The notes under the pieces are model-generated. The model had not been told where the DNA came from. It was given only the letters and a program-made list of their open reading frames with translations, and searched no databases. Positions 27,852 through 37,307 of a stretch of DNA of 64,000 nt are shown piece by piece. Position 1 is the first letter of the stretch. Each line of letters begins with the position of its first letter. A program made the position numbers and the translations under genes. The stretch is taken from assembly GCA_949372605.1 (NCBI GenBank), contig CASIAE010000009.1:38844-102843 (forward strand). The letters are read 5' to 3'. The stretch comes from an uncultured Flavobacteriaceae bacterium (GTDB lineage: Bacteria; Bacteroidota; Bacteroidia; Flavobacteriales; Flavobacteriaceae).

Positions 27852-30329
27852 ATGGCAAGTAATTTAGTGATTGTTGAGTCCCCGGCAAAGGCGAAAACCA
27901 TAGAAAAGTTTCTTGGAAAAGATTATAAAGTAGCCTCAAGTTTCGGACACATTGCAGATCTTCCAGCCAATGAATTGGGAGTGAATGTTGAAGGAGATTT
28001 TTTACCGAAGTACATTGTTTCCTCGGATAAGAAAAAAGTTGTTAGTGAGTTGAAGTCTCTGGCAAAAAAAATGGATACTGTCTGGCTAGCAAGTGATGAA
28101 GATAGAGAAGGAGAAGCAATTGCATGGCACCTTGCCAACACTTTACAGCTCGATTCTAAAAATACAAAACGCATTGTCTTTCACGAAATAACGAAGACCG
28201 CTATTTTGGATGCAATAGCGCATCCCAGAGAAATAGATTATAACCTTGTAAATGCACAGCAAGCGAGAAGAGTTTTGGATCGTTTGGTGGGTTACGAATT
28301 ATCTCCTGTCTTGTGGAAGAAAGTTAAAGGAGGATTGTCTGCGGGAAGGGTTCAATCTGTTTCTGTTCGTTTGATCGTCGAAAGAGAACGTGAGATAAAC
28401 ATGTTTTCACCAGAAGAATCTTATAAGACTCAGGCGCTTTTTCAAACAAATAACAATAAATCAATCAATGCTCAATTGAGCATAGGGTTCAAATCTCAAG
28501 AGGAGACACTTGAGTTTTTAAAAAAAAACAAAGGAAGTCAGTTCAAGGTTAGCAGTGTCGAGACTAAACCTGCTACCAAGAGTCCAACGGCCCCGTTTAC
28601 AACTTCCACATTACAGCAAGAAGCCTCTAGGAAATTATATTTTTCAGTAAGCAAGACCATGAATATGGCCCAGCGACTTTATGAAGCAGGGCTTATCACT
28701 TATATGAGAACAGACAGTGTAAACTTATCTAAGGAGGCGCAACAAGGTGCAATGAAGCAAATAGAAAAGTTCTATGGGCCTTCTTTTGTAAAACAGCGTC
28801 AGTACAAAACAAAAAATAAGGGAGCTCAAGAAGCACACGAGGCCATTCGGCCAACGGACTTTAGTCGCTCTAAAGTTGCAATAGACTATGACCAATCTCG
28901 TTTATACGAATTAATCTGGAAGCGGTCAATTGCCTCTCAGATGAGTGATGCTAAACTAGAGCGAACGCAGCTTAAAATCTCATCCAATTCTCACAACGAA
29001 TTGTTTGTTGCCAAAGGTGAAGTGATAAAATTTGAAGGGTTTTTAAAAGTTTATCTCGAAGGGGTAGACGATGATAACGATGAAACAAGTGGTCTTTTAC
29101 CAGCGGTTAGTGAAAGAGAAATTTTAGATCTTAAAGAAATAATTTCTAACCAAAGATTTACTAGACCTCCTTATCGTTATTCGGAAGCTTCATTAGTTAA
29201 AAAACTAGAAGAACAAGGAATAGGAAGACCTTCAACTTATGCGCCAACAATTTCAACCATTCAAAATAGAAAATACGTTCAAAAAGGAATCTCAGAAGGA
29301 GAGATTCGAAATTATGTTCAGATTAAACTTTTGAATGATGAAATAACAACAAAACTTTTAAATGAAAAAGTAGGAGCAGATAAAGGAAAATTAACCCCTA
29401 CTGACATAGGAACGATTGTTAATGATTTTTTAGTTGCAAATTTTAATAACATACTTGATTATAGCTTTACGGCGAAAGTTGAACAAAGTTTCGATTTAAT
29501 TGCAGACGGATCAGAAGATTGGATTAAAACGATCAAGGATTTTTATGGAGATTTTCATAAAACCGTAAACCATGTAAGTGAAAATGCTGAAAGAGAATCT
29601 GGAGAGCGCGTTTTAGGAGAGGATCCTGCATCAGGAAGAGTTGTGAAGGTAAGACTGGGTCGCTTTGGACCGATTGCCCAAATTGGAAATTCAGAGGAAG
29701 AAGAAAAACCAGTTTTTGTAAGCTTGTCTCCAGGACAACAACTAGAGTCGATTTCTTTGGTTGAGGCACTCGAATTGTTTAAACTTCCAAAAACATTAGG
29801 GGAGTATGAGTCCGAAGAAGTAACAGTAAACAATGGACGATTTGGACCTTATGTTAAATTTGGAACCATGTTTGTTTCTCTCCCAAAGGAGGAAGATCCT
29901 ATGAGTGTAGATTTAGATCGAGCCACTGAATTGATAGAAGAAAAAAGACTAGCAGATGCACCTATCCATACCTACGAAGAGTTACCAGTAAGTAAAGGCG
30001 TTGGAAGGTTTGGACCATTTCTTAAATGGAATTCAATGTTTATCAATGTCAACAAGAAGTATGACTTTGATAATTTATCTGTAGATGAGATTGAAGAACT
30101 GATAACCGATAAAATACAGAAGGAAAAAGATAAGGTAATTCACAATTGGCCTGAGGAAGGAATTCGTATTGAAAAAGCACGCTGGGGAAGGTCCAACATC
30201 ATCAAGGGAAAAACCAAAGTAGAGCTTGGAAAAGATATTGATGCCACAAAAATATCTTTGGAAGTTGCCTTAAAATATTTAGCTCCAAAAAAATCTGCAA
30301 AAAAGAAAACTGTAAAAAAGAAGAAATGA
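27852..30329 (+). CDS. topA: DNA topoisomerase I
   Basis: TopA relaxes negative supercoils through a transient 5' phosphotyrosine link. The TOPRIM domain at the start (VESPAKAKTIEKFLG; DEDREGEAIAWH near 81) and the active Tyr in TYMRTDSVNLS (near 287) are clear. In place of zinc fingers the C-terminus has repeats built on GRFGP (about 608, 661, 718) and a related RWGRS (about 782), then a Lys-rich tail, as in many Bacteroidetes. The 825-residue length is normal. Its stop overlaps the next gene's start in ATGA. Confidence 0.97.
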   Translation: MASNLVIVESPAKAKTIEKFLGKDYKVASSFGHIADLPANELGVNVEGDFLPKYIVSSDKKKVVSELKSLAKKMDTVWLASDEDREGEAIAWHLANTLQLDSKNTKRIVFHEITKTAILDAIAHPREIDYNLVNAQQARRVLDRLVGYELSPVLWKKVKGGLSAGRVQSVSVRLIVEREREINMFSPEESYKTQALFQTNNNKSINAQLSIGFKSQEETLEFLKKNKGSQFKVSSVETKPATKSPTAPFTTSTLQQEASRKLYFSVSKTMNMAQRLYEAGLITYMRTDSVNLSKEAQQGAMKQIEKFYGPSFVKQRQYKTKNKGAQEAHEAIRPTDFSRSKVAIDYDQSRLYELIWKRSIASQMSDAKLERTQLKISSNSHNELFVAKGEVIKFEGFLKVYLEGVDDDNDETSGLLPAVSEREILDLKEIISNQRFTRPPYRYSEASLVKKLEEQGIGRPSTYAPTISTIQNRKYVQKGISEGEIRNYVQIKLLNDEITTKLLNEKVGADKGKLTPTDIGTIVNDFLVANFNNILDYSFTAKVEQSFDLIADGSEDWIKTIKDFYGDFHKTVNHVSENAERESGERVLGEDPASGRVVKVRLGRFGPIAQIGNSEEEEKPVFVSLSPGQQLESISLVEALELFKLPKTLGEYESEEVTVNNGRFGPYVKFGTMFVSLPKEEDPMSVDLDRATELIEEKRLADAPIHTYEELPVSKGVGRFGPFLKWNSMFINVNKKYDFDNLSVDEIEELITDKIQKEKDKVIHNWPEEGIRIEKARWGRSNIIKGKTKVELGKDIDATKISLEVALKYLAPKKSAKKKTVKKKK

Positions 30330-31471
30330 GTTTAGAATCTCTCATACCTGTCTCTGAGGAAGCGATTTTATCTATGGTTTTACGCCCCAAGCAGGCTTTG
30401 GGGAGGAATATAGAAATTCATACAAAACAGTTTGGTTTTCCCGAAATTCAAGGTTGTAAAATTGCAATCATCGGTTTGGAAGAAACTAGAAACGCTTTTT
30501 TTCCAGTAAGTGTCTATCAATTAACTGATTTCAGAAAATCATTTTATCAATTATTTCCTGGTAATTGGAATTTTAAAATTTGTGACCTAGGCGATTTACC
30601 TAACGGAGAAACTCCAGCAGACACTTATTTTGCTTTAAAAGAGATTTGTCATTATTTAAAACAAATTAATGTTGTAACCATTGTTTTAGGAGGAAGTCAT
30701 GATATGGTTTTTCCGCTATATAAGTCCTATCAAATGAACAAGCAATTGGTAAACATCGTGTCTCTTGACAATCAATTTGATTTTTCTCAAGAGGAGGAAC
30801 TAATTTCTGGAAGGTCTTATATGAGTAGAATTATAATGGAGCAACCGAATTATTTATTAAATTATTCAAACCTTGGTTATCAGAGTTATCATATTGCTCA
30901 AGAAGAATTAGACTTGATGGATAAGCTTCATTTTGAATCCGTAAGATTAGGAACTTTATTAGATGACGTGAGGCAATCAGAACCTTATTTTAGAGACGCT
31001 GACATCGCAAGTTTTGACATGAAGTCACTTTCTTGGCAGGCAACAAATAACTCCTCTGGAAACCCCAATGGAATTGATGCAAGGACGGCTTGTGCCCTAG
31101 CCAGATATGCAGGAATAAGTGATCGTTTGAGTATTTTTGGTTTATTTGAATTGGTTCCGTCTAATGTTTTACATCAACTTTTATCGCAAATTGTTTGGTA
31201 TTTTATTGAAGGATTTAATTGTAGATTTGACGAATATCCAGTTTTAACCAGTGATGGTTTTATTAAGTATATTGTTGCTTTGTCAGATAGAGAACTTATT
31301 TTTCATCAAAGTGAAAAAAGTAATAGATGGTGGATGGAAATAACAAATGAAAACTATTTAAGTAATAAAACAAAAACTAATGCGTTATTACCATGCACTC
31401 ACCAAGATTATTTAGAAGCTTGCAATGACAAATTACCAGAAAAGTGGTTGAAAGCAACGAAAAGAATTTGA
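30326..31471 (+). CDS. Arginase/formimidoylglutamase-fold protein with degenerate metal site
   Basis: The 381 residues follow the ureohydrolase fold (GGSHDM near 122, the VSLDNQFDF strand near 147, ASFDMKSLSW near 228, ARYAGISDRLSIFGLFEL near 266). Active arginases need DAHxD and SxDxD to hold two Mn ions. Here the His of the first is Gln and the second Asp of the other is Lys, so two ligands are lost and hydrolysis is doubtful. It overlaps topA by four bases and sits 134 bases before gldK. From memory, similar proteins lie beside gldK in other Flavobacteria, usually annotated formimidoylglutamase. Confidence 0.85.
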   Translation: MSLESLIPVSEEAILSMVLRPKQALGRNIEIHTKQFGFPEIQGCKIAIIGLEETRNAFFPVSVYQLTDFRKSFYQLFPGNWNFKICDLGDLPNGETPADTYFALKEICHYLKQINVVTIVLGGSHDMVFPLYKSYQMNKQLVNIVSLDNQFDFSQEEELISGRSYMSRIIMEQPNYLLNYSNLGYQSYHIAQEELDLMDKLHFESVRLGTLLDDVRQSEPYFRDADIASFDMKSLSWQATNNSSGNPNGIDARTACALARYAGISDRLSIFGLFELVPSNVLHQLLSQIVWYFIEGFNCRFDEYPVLTSDGFIKYIVALSDRELIFHQSEKSNRWWMEITNENYLSNKTKTNALLPCTHQDYLEACNDKLPEKWLKATKRI

Positions 31472-31605
31472 AATGTGGGACAAAAACCTTTAAAACAATA
31501 AAATTATTACATAACTTGGATGTTTTATGAATAAGAGGTATATATATATTTAAAAAATATTTATTTTTAATCTCAAATTTTGAGGATAGAAGTTTATCAT
31601 ACAAT

Positions 31606-32982
31606 ATGAAAAGACTAATACTAATCGTTATTACTGTTTTTACTGTTTTTAGTTGTGGCAAAAAAGGCAGAGGAGAATTGATAGGGGTAAAACAAAAAAA
31701 GTGGTTTCCTGAAAAGCCATACGGAATGACATTGATTGAAGGAGGATCCTATATTATGGGAAAATCTGACGAGGATATTGCACAGCTTAATAATGCTGCT
31801 GCAAGAACAGTAACTGTTCCTTCGTTTTTCATGGATGAAACCGAAATAACTAATTCTGAATATCTACAGTTTGTAAGGTGGGTCAAAGATTCAGTAACTA
31901 TGGCACTTTTAGCTCGAAAAGTAGACGAACTCGAATTGGGTGAAGAAAGCCAAGAGGGAATCGCAGAATTTTCTTTTAAAAATGCAGATACTTCAGATTT
32001 GAGTGAATTTCAAAAATACATGCGTGCAAATTATTATGATTTGAGTGAAGATATATATGAAGGAAAAGCATTGGATTGGGATAATGATATTCAATTGAGT
32101 CCAGAGGATTATCCTGACCAAGCGTATGTAGAAGTTATAGATTCCCTATACTTACCCCCAGACTTATGGTACGACGGTGAGATGAAGATTGACGTTTCAA
32201 AGATGATTTATAAATACACTTGGTTTGACGCCCAAGGTGCAGCAGAAGAATCTAAGAGGACTAGAAATAAATTTATAGACCGCAGACCATTTATTAAAAA
32301 AGAAGAAATTGAAATATATCCAGACACTACAGTTTGGATAAAAGATTTTATTTATTCCTATAATGAACCGATGCATAATGAGTATTTTTCTCACCCTGCT
32401 TTTCAAGATTATCCTGTTGTTGGAATATCTTGGGGACAGGCCGTTGCATTTTGTAATTGGAGAACTCACTTTAAAAATAGCTATCAAAAATCTAAAGGCA
32501 AACCACTAGTGAATAGTTTCAGGTTGCCCAGTGAAGCGGAATGGGAATATGCAGCTCGTGGTGGAATTCCATCGGGGACATATCCTTGGGGGGGTCCTTA
32601 TTTGTTGAATGACCGAGCGTGTTTTTTAGCAAACTTTAAACCCTTAAGAGGAGATTATGCATCGGACCAAGCAGTATATACAGTGGAAGCAAGGTCTTAT
32701 TTACCTAACGATTTTAATCTCTACAATATGGCAGGGAACGTTTCAGAGTGGACAAATTCATCTTATGATTCTGGGTCTTACGAATATGTTGCTTCACTCA
32801 ATCCAAACTACTCTTTAAGGGAGGAAGCTAGAAAAGTAATACGTGGAGGATCTTGGAAAGATGTTGCCTACTATCTAAGGGTAAGTTCAAGAGATTTTGA
32901 GTATTCAGACACAGCTCGGAGTTATATAGGCTTTAGAACGGTTCAAGATTATCTAGGGGCTTCTAATGTTAAAATCAAATAA
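31606..32982 (+). CDS. gldK: Gliding/type IX secretion lipoprotein GldK
   Basis: GldK forms, with GldN, the periplasmic ring of the type IX secretion system tied to gliding motility. A lipoprotein signal ends at Cys17 in FSCGKK. The rest is a formylglycine-generating-enzyme (SUMF1) fold: GGSYIMGKSDEDI near 47, DETEITNSEYLQFV near 77, WGQAVAFCNWR near 277, PSEAEWEYAARGG near 307 and IGFRTV at the end. The cysteine pair needed for catalysis in true FGE is not apparent at the C-terminus, so it should be structural. It starts gldKLMN. Confidence 0.95.
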   Translation: MKRLILIVITVFTVFSCGKKGRGELIGVKQKKWFPEKPYGMTLIEGGSYIMGKSDEDIAQLNNAAARTVTVPSFFMDETEITNSEYLQFVRWVKDSVTMALLARKVDELELGEESQEGIAEFSFKNADTSDLSEFQKYMRANYYDLSEDIYEGKALDWDNDIQLSPEDYPDQAYVEVIDSLYLPPDLWYDGEMKIDVSKMIYKYTWFDAQGAAEESKRTRNKFIDRRPFIKKEEIEIYPDTTVWIKDFIYSYNEPMHNEYFSHPAFQDYPVVGISWGQAVAFCNWRTHFKNSYQKSKGKPLVNSFRLPSEAEWEYAARGGIPSGTYPWGGPYLLNDRACFLANFKPLRGDYASDQAVYTVEARSYLPNDFNLYNMAGNVSEWTNSSYDSGSYEYVASLNPNYSLREEARKVIRGGSWKDVAYYLRVSSRDFEYSDTARSYIGFRTVQDYLGASNVKIK

Positions 32983-33013
32983 TTTTATTTTATAAAACAA
33001 AAAACATCACAAA

Positions 33014-33673
33014 ATGGACGATAAATTACTAAAAAAAAGATTAAGAGGGAAAGTGGCAATGCACATGCTATTTGGATTAGGAGGTGCGGTTGTTATTATT
33101 GGAGCACTGTTTAAAATTCTCCACTTGGAAATCGGACCGATTACTGGAGGTTTGGTACTTGGGTTAGGATTAGGAACTGAGGCGTTGATTTTTACGGTTG
33201 CAGCACTTAATACTGGTGAGATTAAAGAAGAGCATAACGACTATGTCAAAAAGATTAAAGGAGGTAAACCAGCAATGAAAGCAGCTGGAGGAGAGCCCGG
33301 ACTTTCTTCTAAAATTGACGAAATGCTTAAAGAGGCTAAGTTGGATGTTACTTTAATGAACAACCTTACCAAAAGCCTCAAGAATCTAGAAGCCTCCGCT
33401 CAAGCTCTTTCACCTGCTTCAAATGCAGCAGCTTCATCAGAAACTTATGCTAAACAATTATCTATCGCTACAACAAAAATGGAGCAATTGAACGATTTAT
33501 ATACCAATCAAGCAAAATCTGCGGGTAATACAGCTTCTGTTTCCGTTGCATATAATTCCCAGATTGCTAGTAATGCAGACAAATTGAAAGAACAGATGGA
33601 TGTCTTATCCACGAACCTTGCTTCTCTCAACCAGGTGTACAACGGCATGCTTAACGCAATGAACAAAAAATAA
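33014..33673 (+). CDS. gldL: Gliding motility / type IX secretion motor protein GldL
   Basis: GldL and GldM form the proton-driven motor of the type IX secretion system in the inner membrane. Two membrane helices lie at about 17-37 and 46-66, carrying a conserved acidic residue in FKILHLEIGP (near 38). The cytoplasmic tail (about 70-219) is helical and Ala/Ser/Gln-rich. Length 219 is normal. It lies 31 bases after gldK and 8 before gldM. Confidence 0.95.
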   Translation: MDDKLLKKRLRGKVAMHMLFGLGGAVVIIGALFKILHLEIGPITGGLVLGLGLGTEALIFTVAALNTGEIKEEHNDYVKKIKGGKPAMKAAGGEPGLSSKIDEMLKEAKLDVTLMNNLTKSLKNLEASAQALSPASNAAASSETYAKQLSIATTKMEQLNDLYTNQAKSAGNTASVSVAYNSQIASNADKLKEQMDVLSTNLASLNQVYNGMLNAMNKK

Positions 33674-33681
33674 AATAAAAA

Positions 33682-35262
33682 ATGGCAGGAGCAAAAGAAA
33701 CACCCAGGCAGAAACTTATAAGTTTGATGTACCTGGTATTCATCACAATGCTTGCTTTAAATGTGAGTAAGGAAGTACTCGATGGATTTGGTCAGATGTT
33801 CGTTAAAATTAGTGATGCTAACAGCCGTGTAGCTGATGGTAATAACAATTTGTATGAAAACATTGCTGTTAATGCTCAAGAAAAAGAAGGGAAATGGGTC
33901 GGACATGACAGAACTGCAAAACAAATAAAAAAAGAGTCAGACGCCTTTTATGCTAAAATATCCGAGATAAAGGATAAAATAACTGAAAAACAAAAACTTA
34001 AAGATCCAAAACTTGAAAAATTTTCAGAAATGGATAAAGGAGAAGCATTAGATGTTATCTGGTTTAAAGAAGGGTCTAAAGTTGCATCTAAAGAATTCTT
34101 GGAAATGATTCAAGATTATAAAATGCACGTAATTCAAGTTTTCGGTAGTCAATATCCCGAATACATTGAAATGGTAGAAGCAAGATTTTTTACTGGCGAC
34201 ATGAACTTTAATGTTAAAAACAAGGATAATAATGATCAACCATGGCTTGACTCGAATTATAAAGGTTTTCCATTGATATCATCCTTAGCGAAACTAACAT
34301 TGATGCAAAATGACATTCGCCAGACAGAACACGATGTTCTAACGACTCTTATGGGAAAAGAGTTAAAAATGTCTTCTACTGTTAATGAATCTAATTATAT
34401 CAGTCTTTTAAAAACTGAAAAAGGAGCTTACTATCAAGGTGAAACCTTTGATGGAAGTGTCGTTTTAGGTCGAAAAGGTGGAGCACAAAACCCTAATTCA
34501 GTGAATCTTACCATTGACGGAAGACCCCTTACATCAAATGATTACGATTTGATTGCAGGAGGGATTAAACTCAAAATCAGTGCTGGGAATCCTGGTGATC
34601 ATGAAATTAAAGGTGATCTTGTTTTCCTAAGTGAAGGAATAGAATCTAGGATACCCGTTAGTCAGTCTTTTGCTGTAATATCAAAACCCAATTCTGCAGT
34701 TATTTCAGCAGATAAGATGAACGTTGTTTATCGTGGTGTAGAAAATCCGATGACCATATCCATCCCTGGTATCCCAGATAATAAAGTATCAGCTTCTGCC
34801 CCCGGTCTAAAAAAGGCTAAAGGAAGTAGATACAACATGACGCCTGGTAAAGGAAGAGAGATCACTATTTCTGCTAGTGGAAGTATGCCTGATGGTCAGA
34901 AAATAACAACAACCACTAAATTCAGAATCAAGGATATTCCTGCACCTCAAGGTACAGTAAGAAAACAGACTGGATCAGTTACTATTCCTAAATCAAGTTT
35001 GGAAATTTCTTCTGTTGGAGCAATGTTAGAAGATTTCGATTTCGACATTACACTTAAAACCGTAAGTTTTAAATTCAAAGTTCCTGGACAGCCAACCATT
35101 AATATTAAAGGAAATAAGCTAGATGCGCGTGCTAAAAGTGCATTGAAGCGAGCTAAAGCTGGACAGTCAGTGCAAATTTTTGATATTAAAGTAGTAAACC
35201 CAAAAAACCCGTCATACAAGTTCAAGAAAATTTCACCTGTAATTTGTGAGTTGGTAAACTAA
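33682..35262 (+). CDS. gldM: Gliding motility / type IX secretion protein GldM
   Basis: GldM has one N-terminal helix (about 11-30, SLMYLVFITMLALNVSKEVL) and a long periplasmic part of several domains that carries motor torque to the GldKN ring. The 526-residue length and the start AGAKETPRQKLI are typical. The C-terminal domain ends KKISPVICELVN. It follows gldL by 8 bases and precedes gldN by 12. Confidence 0.96.
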   Translation: MAGAKETPRQKLISLMYLVFITMLALNVSKEVLDGFGQMFVKISDANSRVADGNNNLYENIAVNAQEKEGKWVGHDRTAKQIKKESDAFYAKISEIKDKITEKQKLKDPKLEKFSEMDKGEALDVIWFKEGSKVASKEFLEMIQDYKMHVIQVFGSQYPEYIEMVEARFFTGDMNFNVKNKDNNDQPWLDSNYKGFPLISSLAKLTLMQNDIRQTEHDVLTTLMGKELKMSSTVNESNYISLLKTEKGAYYQGETFDGSVVLGRKGGAQNPNSVNLTIDGRPLTSNDYDLIAGGIKLKISAGNPGDHEIKGDLVFLSEGIESRIPVSQSFAVISKPNSAVISADKMNVVYRGVENPMTISIPGIPDNKVSASAPGLKKAKGSRYNMTPGKGREITISASGSMPDGQKITTTTKFRIKDIPAPQGTVRKQTGSVTIPKSSLEISSVGAMLEDFDFDITLKTVSFKFKVPGQPTINIKGNKLDARAKSALKRAKAGQSVQIFDIKVVNPKNPSYKFKKISPVICELVN

Positions 35263-35274
35263 TAATTTAAGATC

Positions 35275-36177
35275 ATGAGTCAAGTTTTAAAATCGTCATT
35301 ATTCGTTCTTCTTTTCTTAAGTGGTTCTTTAGCTATTTTTGCGCAAGCAAATCTATTGAATGCCAAAGTGCCTCAAGAAGTAGGAGTCTTAAACGAACAA
35401 CAGATTGCCGCTAATGATGAATTTCCGATTGCCTATGGCTATGTTGACGATCGAGATGTCCTATGGTCTAAAACTATTTGGGAGGTAATTGATTTAGACG
35501 AAAGAGTTAATTTCCCTTACTACTATCCAACGGATACATTAAATCTTGGGCCAGACAGAAGATCTTTATTTGATGTTTTGAAAAAAAGCTTGAGTAAAGA
35601 CCAAATAACAGAAGTATATAAGTCTTCTTATTTTCAAGAAAAGCTATCCTATAAAGAGATTCAAGAGAGACTTGTTTCCATCGATACGACTGACGCGGGA
35701 TATGAACAGTTCAATGCAGATGGTTTTGTTGATCCGCAATTTATAGAAAGAAGACGTATAACAGCAGCTGAAATTCGTCAGTATAAAATAAAAGGTACTT
35801 GGTATTTTGACAAACGTTTGGGTGAATTGAAATATCGTTTACTTGGCTTGTGTCCAGTTGCTCCTGACGTTGCTTTAAAAACAGCAAAGGGAGAAGAAGA
35901 AGATTTAGTTGAATTATTTTGGTTGTGGTTCCCAGATGCAAGAACTTCTTTAAATAAAAGTAAAGTCTTTAATACGAGAAACTCTTCACAGCCGATCACT
36001 TATGATCACATGTTAAATTCTAGACGTTTTAATTCTATTATTTATAAAGAAGAGAATGTTTATGAAGATCGTGAAGTAAAAGACTACATCTACGAAGATG
36101 CACTTAGAACTTTATTAGAATCTGAAAAAATAAAATCTGTTATCCGTGACTTTGAACAGGACATGTGGAACAATTAA
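35275..36177 (+). CDS. gldN: Gliding motility / type IX secretion protein GldN
   Basis: GldN joins GldK to form the periplasmic ring of the type IX secretion system. A signal peptide (1-25) leads to a soluble domain with ERRRITAAEIRQYKIKGTWY near 160 and LGLCPVAPD near 190, both typical. Length is 300. It closes the gldKLMN operon and is followed by a clear terminator. Confidence 0.95.
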   Translation: MSQVLKSSLFVLLFLSGSLAIFAQANLLNAKVPQEVGVLNEQQIAANDEFPIAYGYVDDRDVLWSKTIWEVIDLDERVNFPYYYPTDTLNLGPDRRSLFDVLKKSLSKDQITEVYKSSYFQEKLSYKEIQERLVSIDTTDAGYEQFNADGFVDPQFIERRRITAAEIRQYKIKGTWYFDKRLGELKYRLLGLCPVAPDVALKTAKGEEEDLVELFWLWFPDARTSLNKSKVFNTRNSSQPITYDHMLNSRRFNSIIYKEENVYEDREVKDYIYEDALRTLLESEKIKSVIRDFEQDMWNN

Positions 36178-36196
36178 GATTTGAACTCCACTAACT

Positions 36197-36226
36197 AAAA
36201 GCGTTATCTTTCGATAACGCTTTTTT
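36197..36226 (+). terminator. Rho-independent terminator after gldN
   Basis: AAAAGCGTTATC, loop TTTC, GATAACGCTTTTTT forms an 11-base stem with a T-tract 20 bases after the gldN stop. It ends the gldKLMN transcript before the oxidoreductase gene. Confidence 0.9.
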
Positions 36227-36237
36227 ATTTTAATACT

Positions 36238-37293
36238 GTGTTAGACACAATAATTGTTGGTTTTGGAATTGCAGGCTTAAATTATGCCGATCAACTTCGC
36301 AAACAAAATAAAGACTTTTGCGTTATTGCTCCCAAAGATAAAAGTGCTTCTCATGTTGCTGCTGGCATTATCAATCCCACCGTTTTGAAACGATACAATC
36401 CTGTTTGGAATTCAGAGGAATTTTTAGAACATGCTTTACAGTCTTATAATGAAATCCAAAAATTGCTCAGCGATCAGGTCTTATATTCAAAACCAATCTA
36501 TCGAATCCTGAATAGCATTTTAGAACAAAACCAATGGAGTGTTGCAGCTTCAAAACCTTTGTTAGAGAAATACTTAACCGCTGACCTTATAAGTTCTGAA
36601 GCTTTAACAAACATTCAATCCCCATTTGGCTATGGCGAGGTTCATTGTTCGGCTCGTGTAGCAACTGAAAAATTAATTGAAATTTATCGCGAGGAAATTA
36701 TTAAGGAGTTTATAATTATTGACAAAATTGATTATCAAGAATTAAATATTGAAGAGAATTCCGTTTTATATAAAAACATTAAAGCCAAAAAAATTATTTT
36801 CTGTGAAGGGTTTCACTCGGTTAATAATCCATTGTTTAACTACCTTCCCCTTATCGGCTCTAAGGGTGAAATACTTTTCATTGAGTCCAATGAACTAAAT
36901 GAAGAAGTAATCATTAAAGGTCCAATTTTCATTGTCCCCTTAGGTAAAAATCAGTTTTGGGTGGGAGCTACTTTCAATCGAACGGATAAAACTTCCAATA
37001 TTTCTGAGGAAGGAAGAAATTGGCTGATCAAAAAGCTTCAACAAAATCTTTTAGCAGACTATAAAATCATTGATCATAAAGCGCAAGTCAGAGCTACGGT
37101 TACTGACAGACGACCACTTCTTGGCAGACATCCTAAGCATCAAAATGCTTATATTCTTAATGGTTTAGGCACAAGGGGGGTGATGATGTCTCCACTCCTT
37201 TCCCAATGGCTTTACGAATATATTGAAGGAAATTTCAAACTCCCTCCTGAGGTTGACATTAAACGTTTTGAAAATCACTATTTTCGCAAATAA
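36238..37293 (+). CDS. FAD-dependent oxidoreductase of the DadA/glycine-oxidase type
   Basis: The 351-residue protein opens with the Rossmann FAD site IIVGFGIAGLNYA (5-17) and ends with GLGTRGVMMSPLLSQWL, the C-terminal FAD-contact stretch of the DAO family. Such enzymes oxidise amines or D-amino acids; the substrate here is unknown. The start is GTG at 36238, since the FAD loop must lie near the N-terminus and no ATG does. It follows the gldN terminator closely, so its promoter overlaps that hairpin or transcription reads through. The ABC-F gene follows after 14 bases. Confidence 0.87.
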   Translation: MLDTIIVGFGIAGLNYADQLRKQNKDFCVIAPKDKSASHVAAGIINPTVLKRYNPVWNSEEFLEHALQSYNEIQKLLSDQVLYSKPIYRILNSILEQNQWSVAASKPLLEKYLTADLISSEALTNIQSPFGYGEVHCSARVATEKLIEIYREEIIKEFIIIDKIDYQELNIEENSVLYKNIKAKKIIFCEGFHSVNNPLFNYLPLIGSKGEILFIESNELNEEVIIKGPIFIVPLGKNQFWVGATFNRTDKTSNISEEGRNWLIKKLQQNLLADYKIIDHKAQVRATVTDRRPLLGRHPKHQNAYILNGLGTRGVMMSPLLSQWLYEYIEGNFKLPPEVDIKRFENHYFRK

Positions 37294-37307
37294 ATTTTAG
37301 AAAACCT

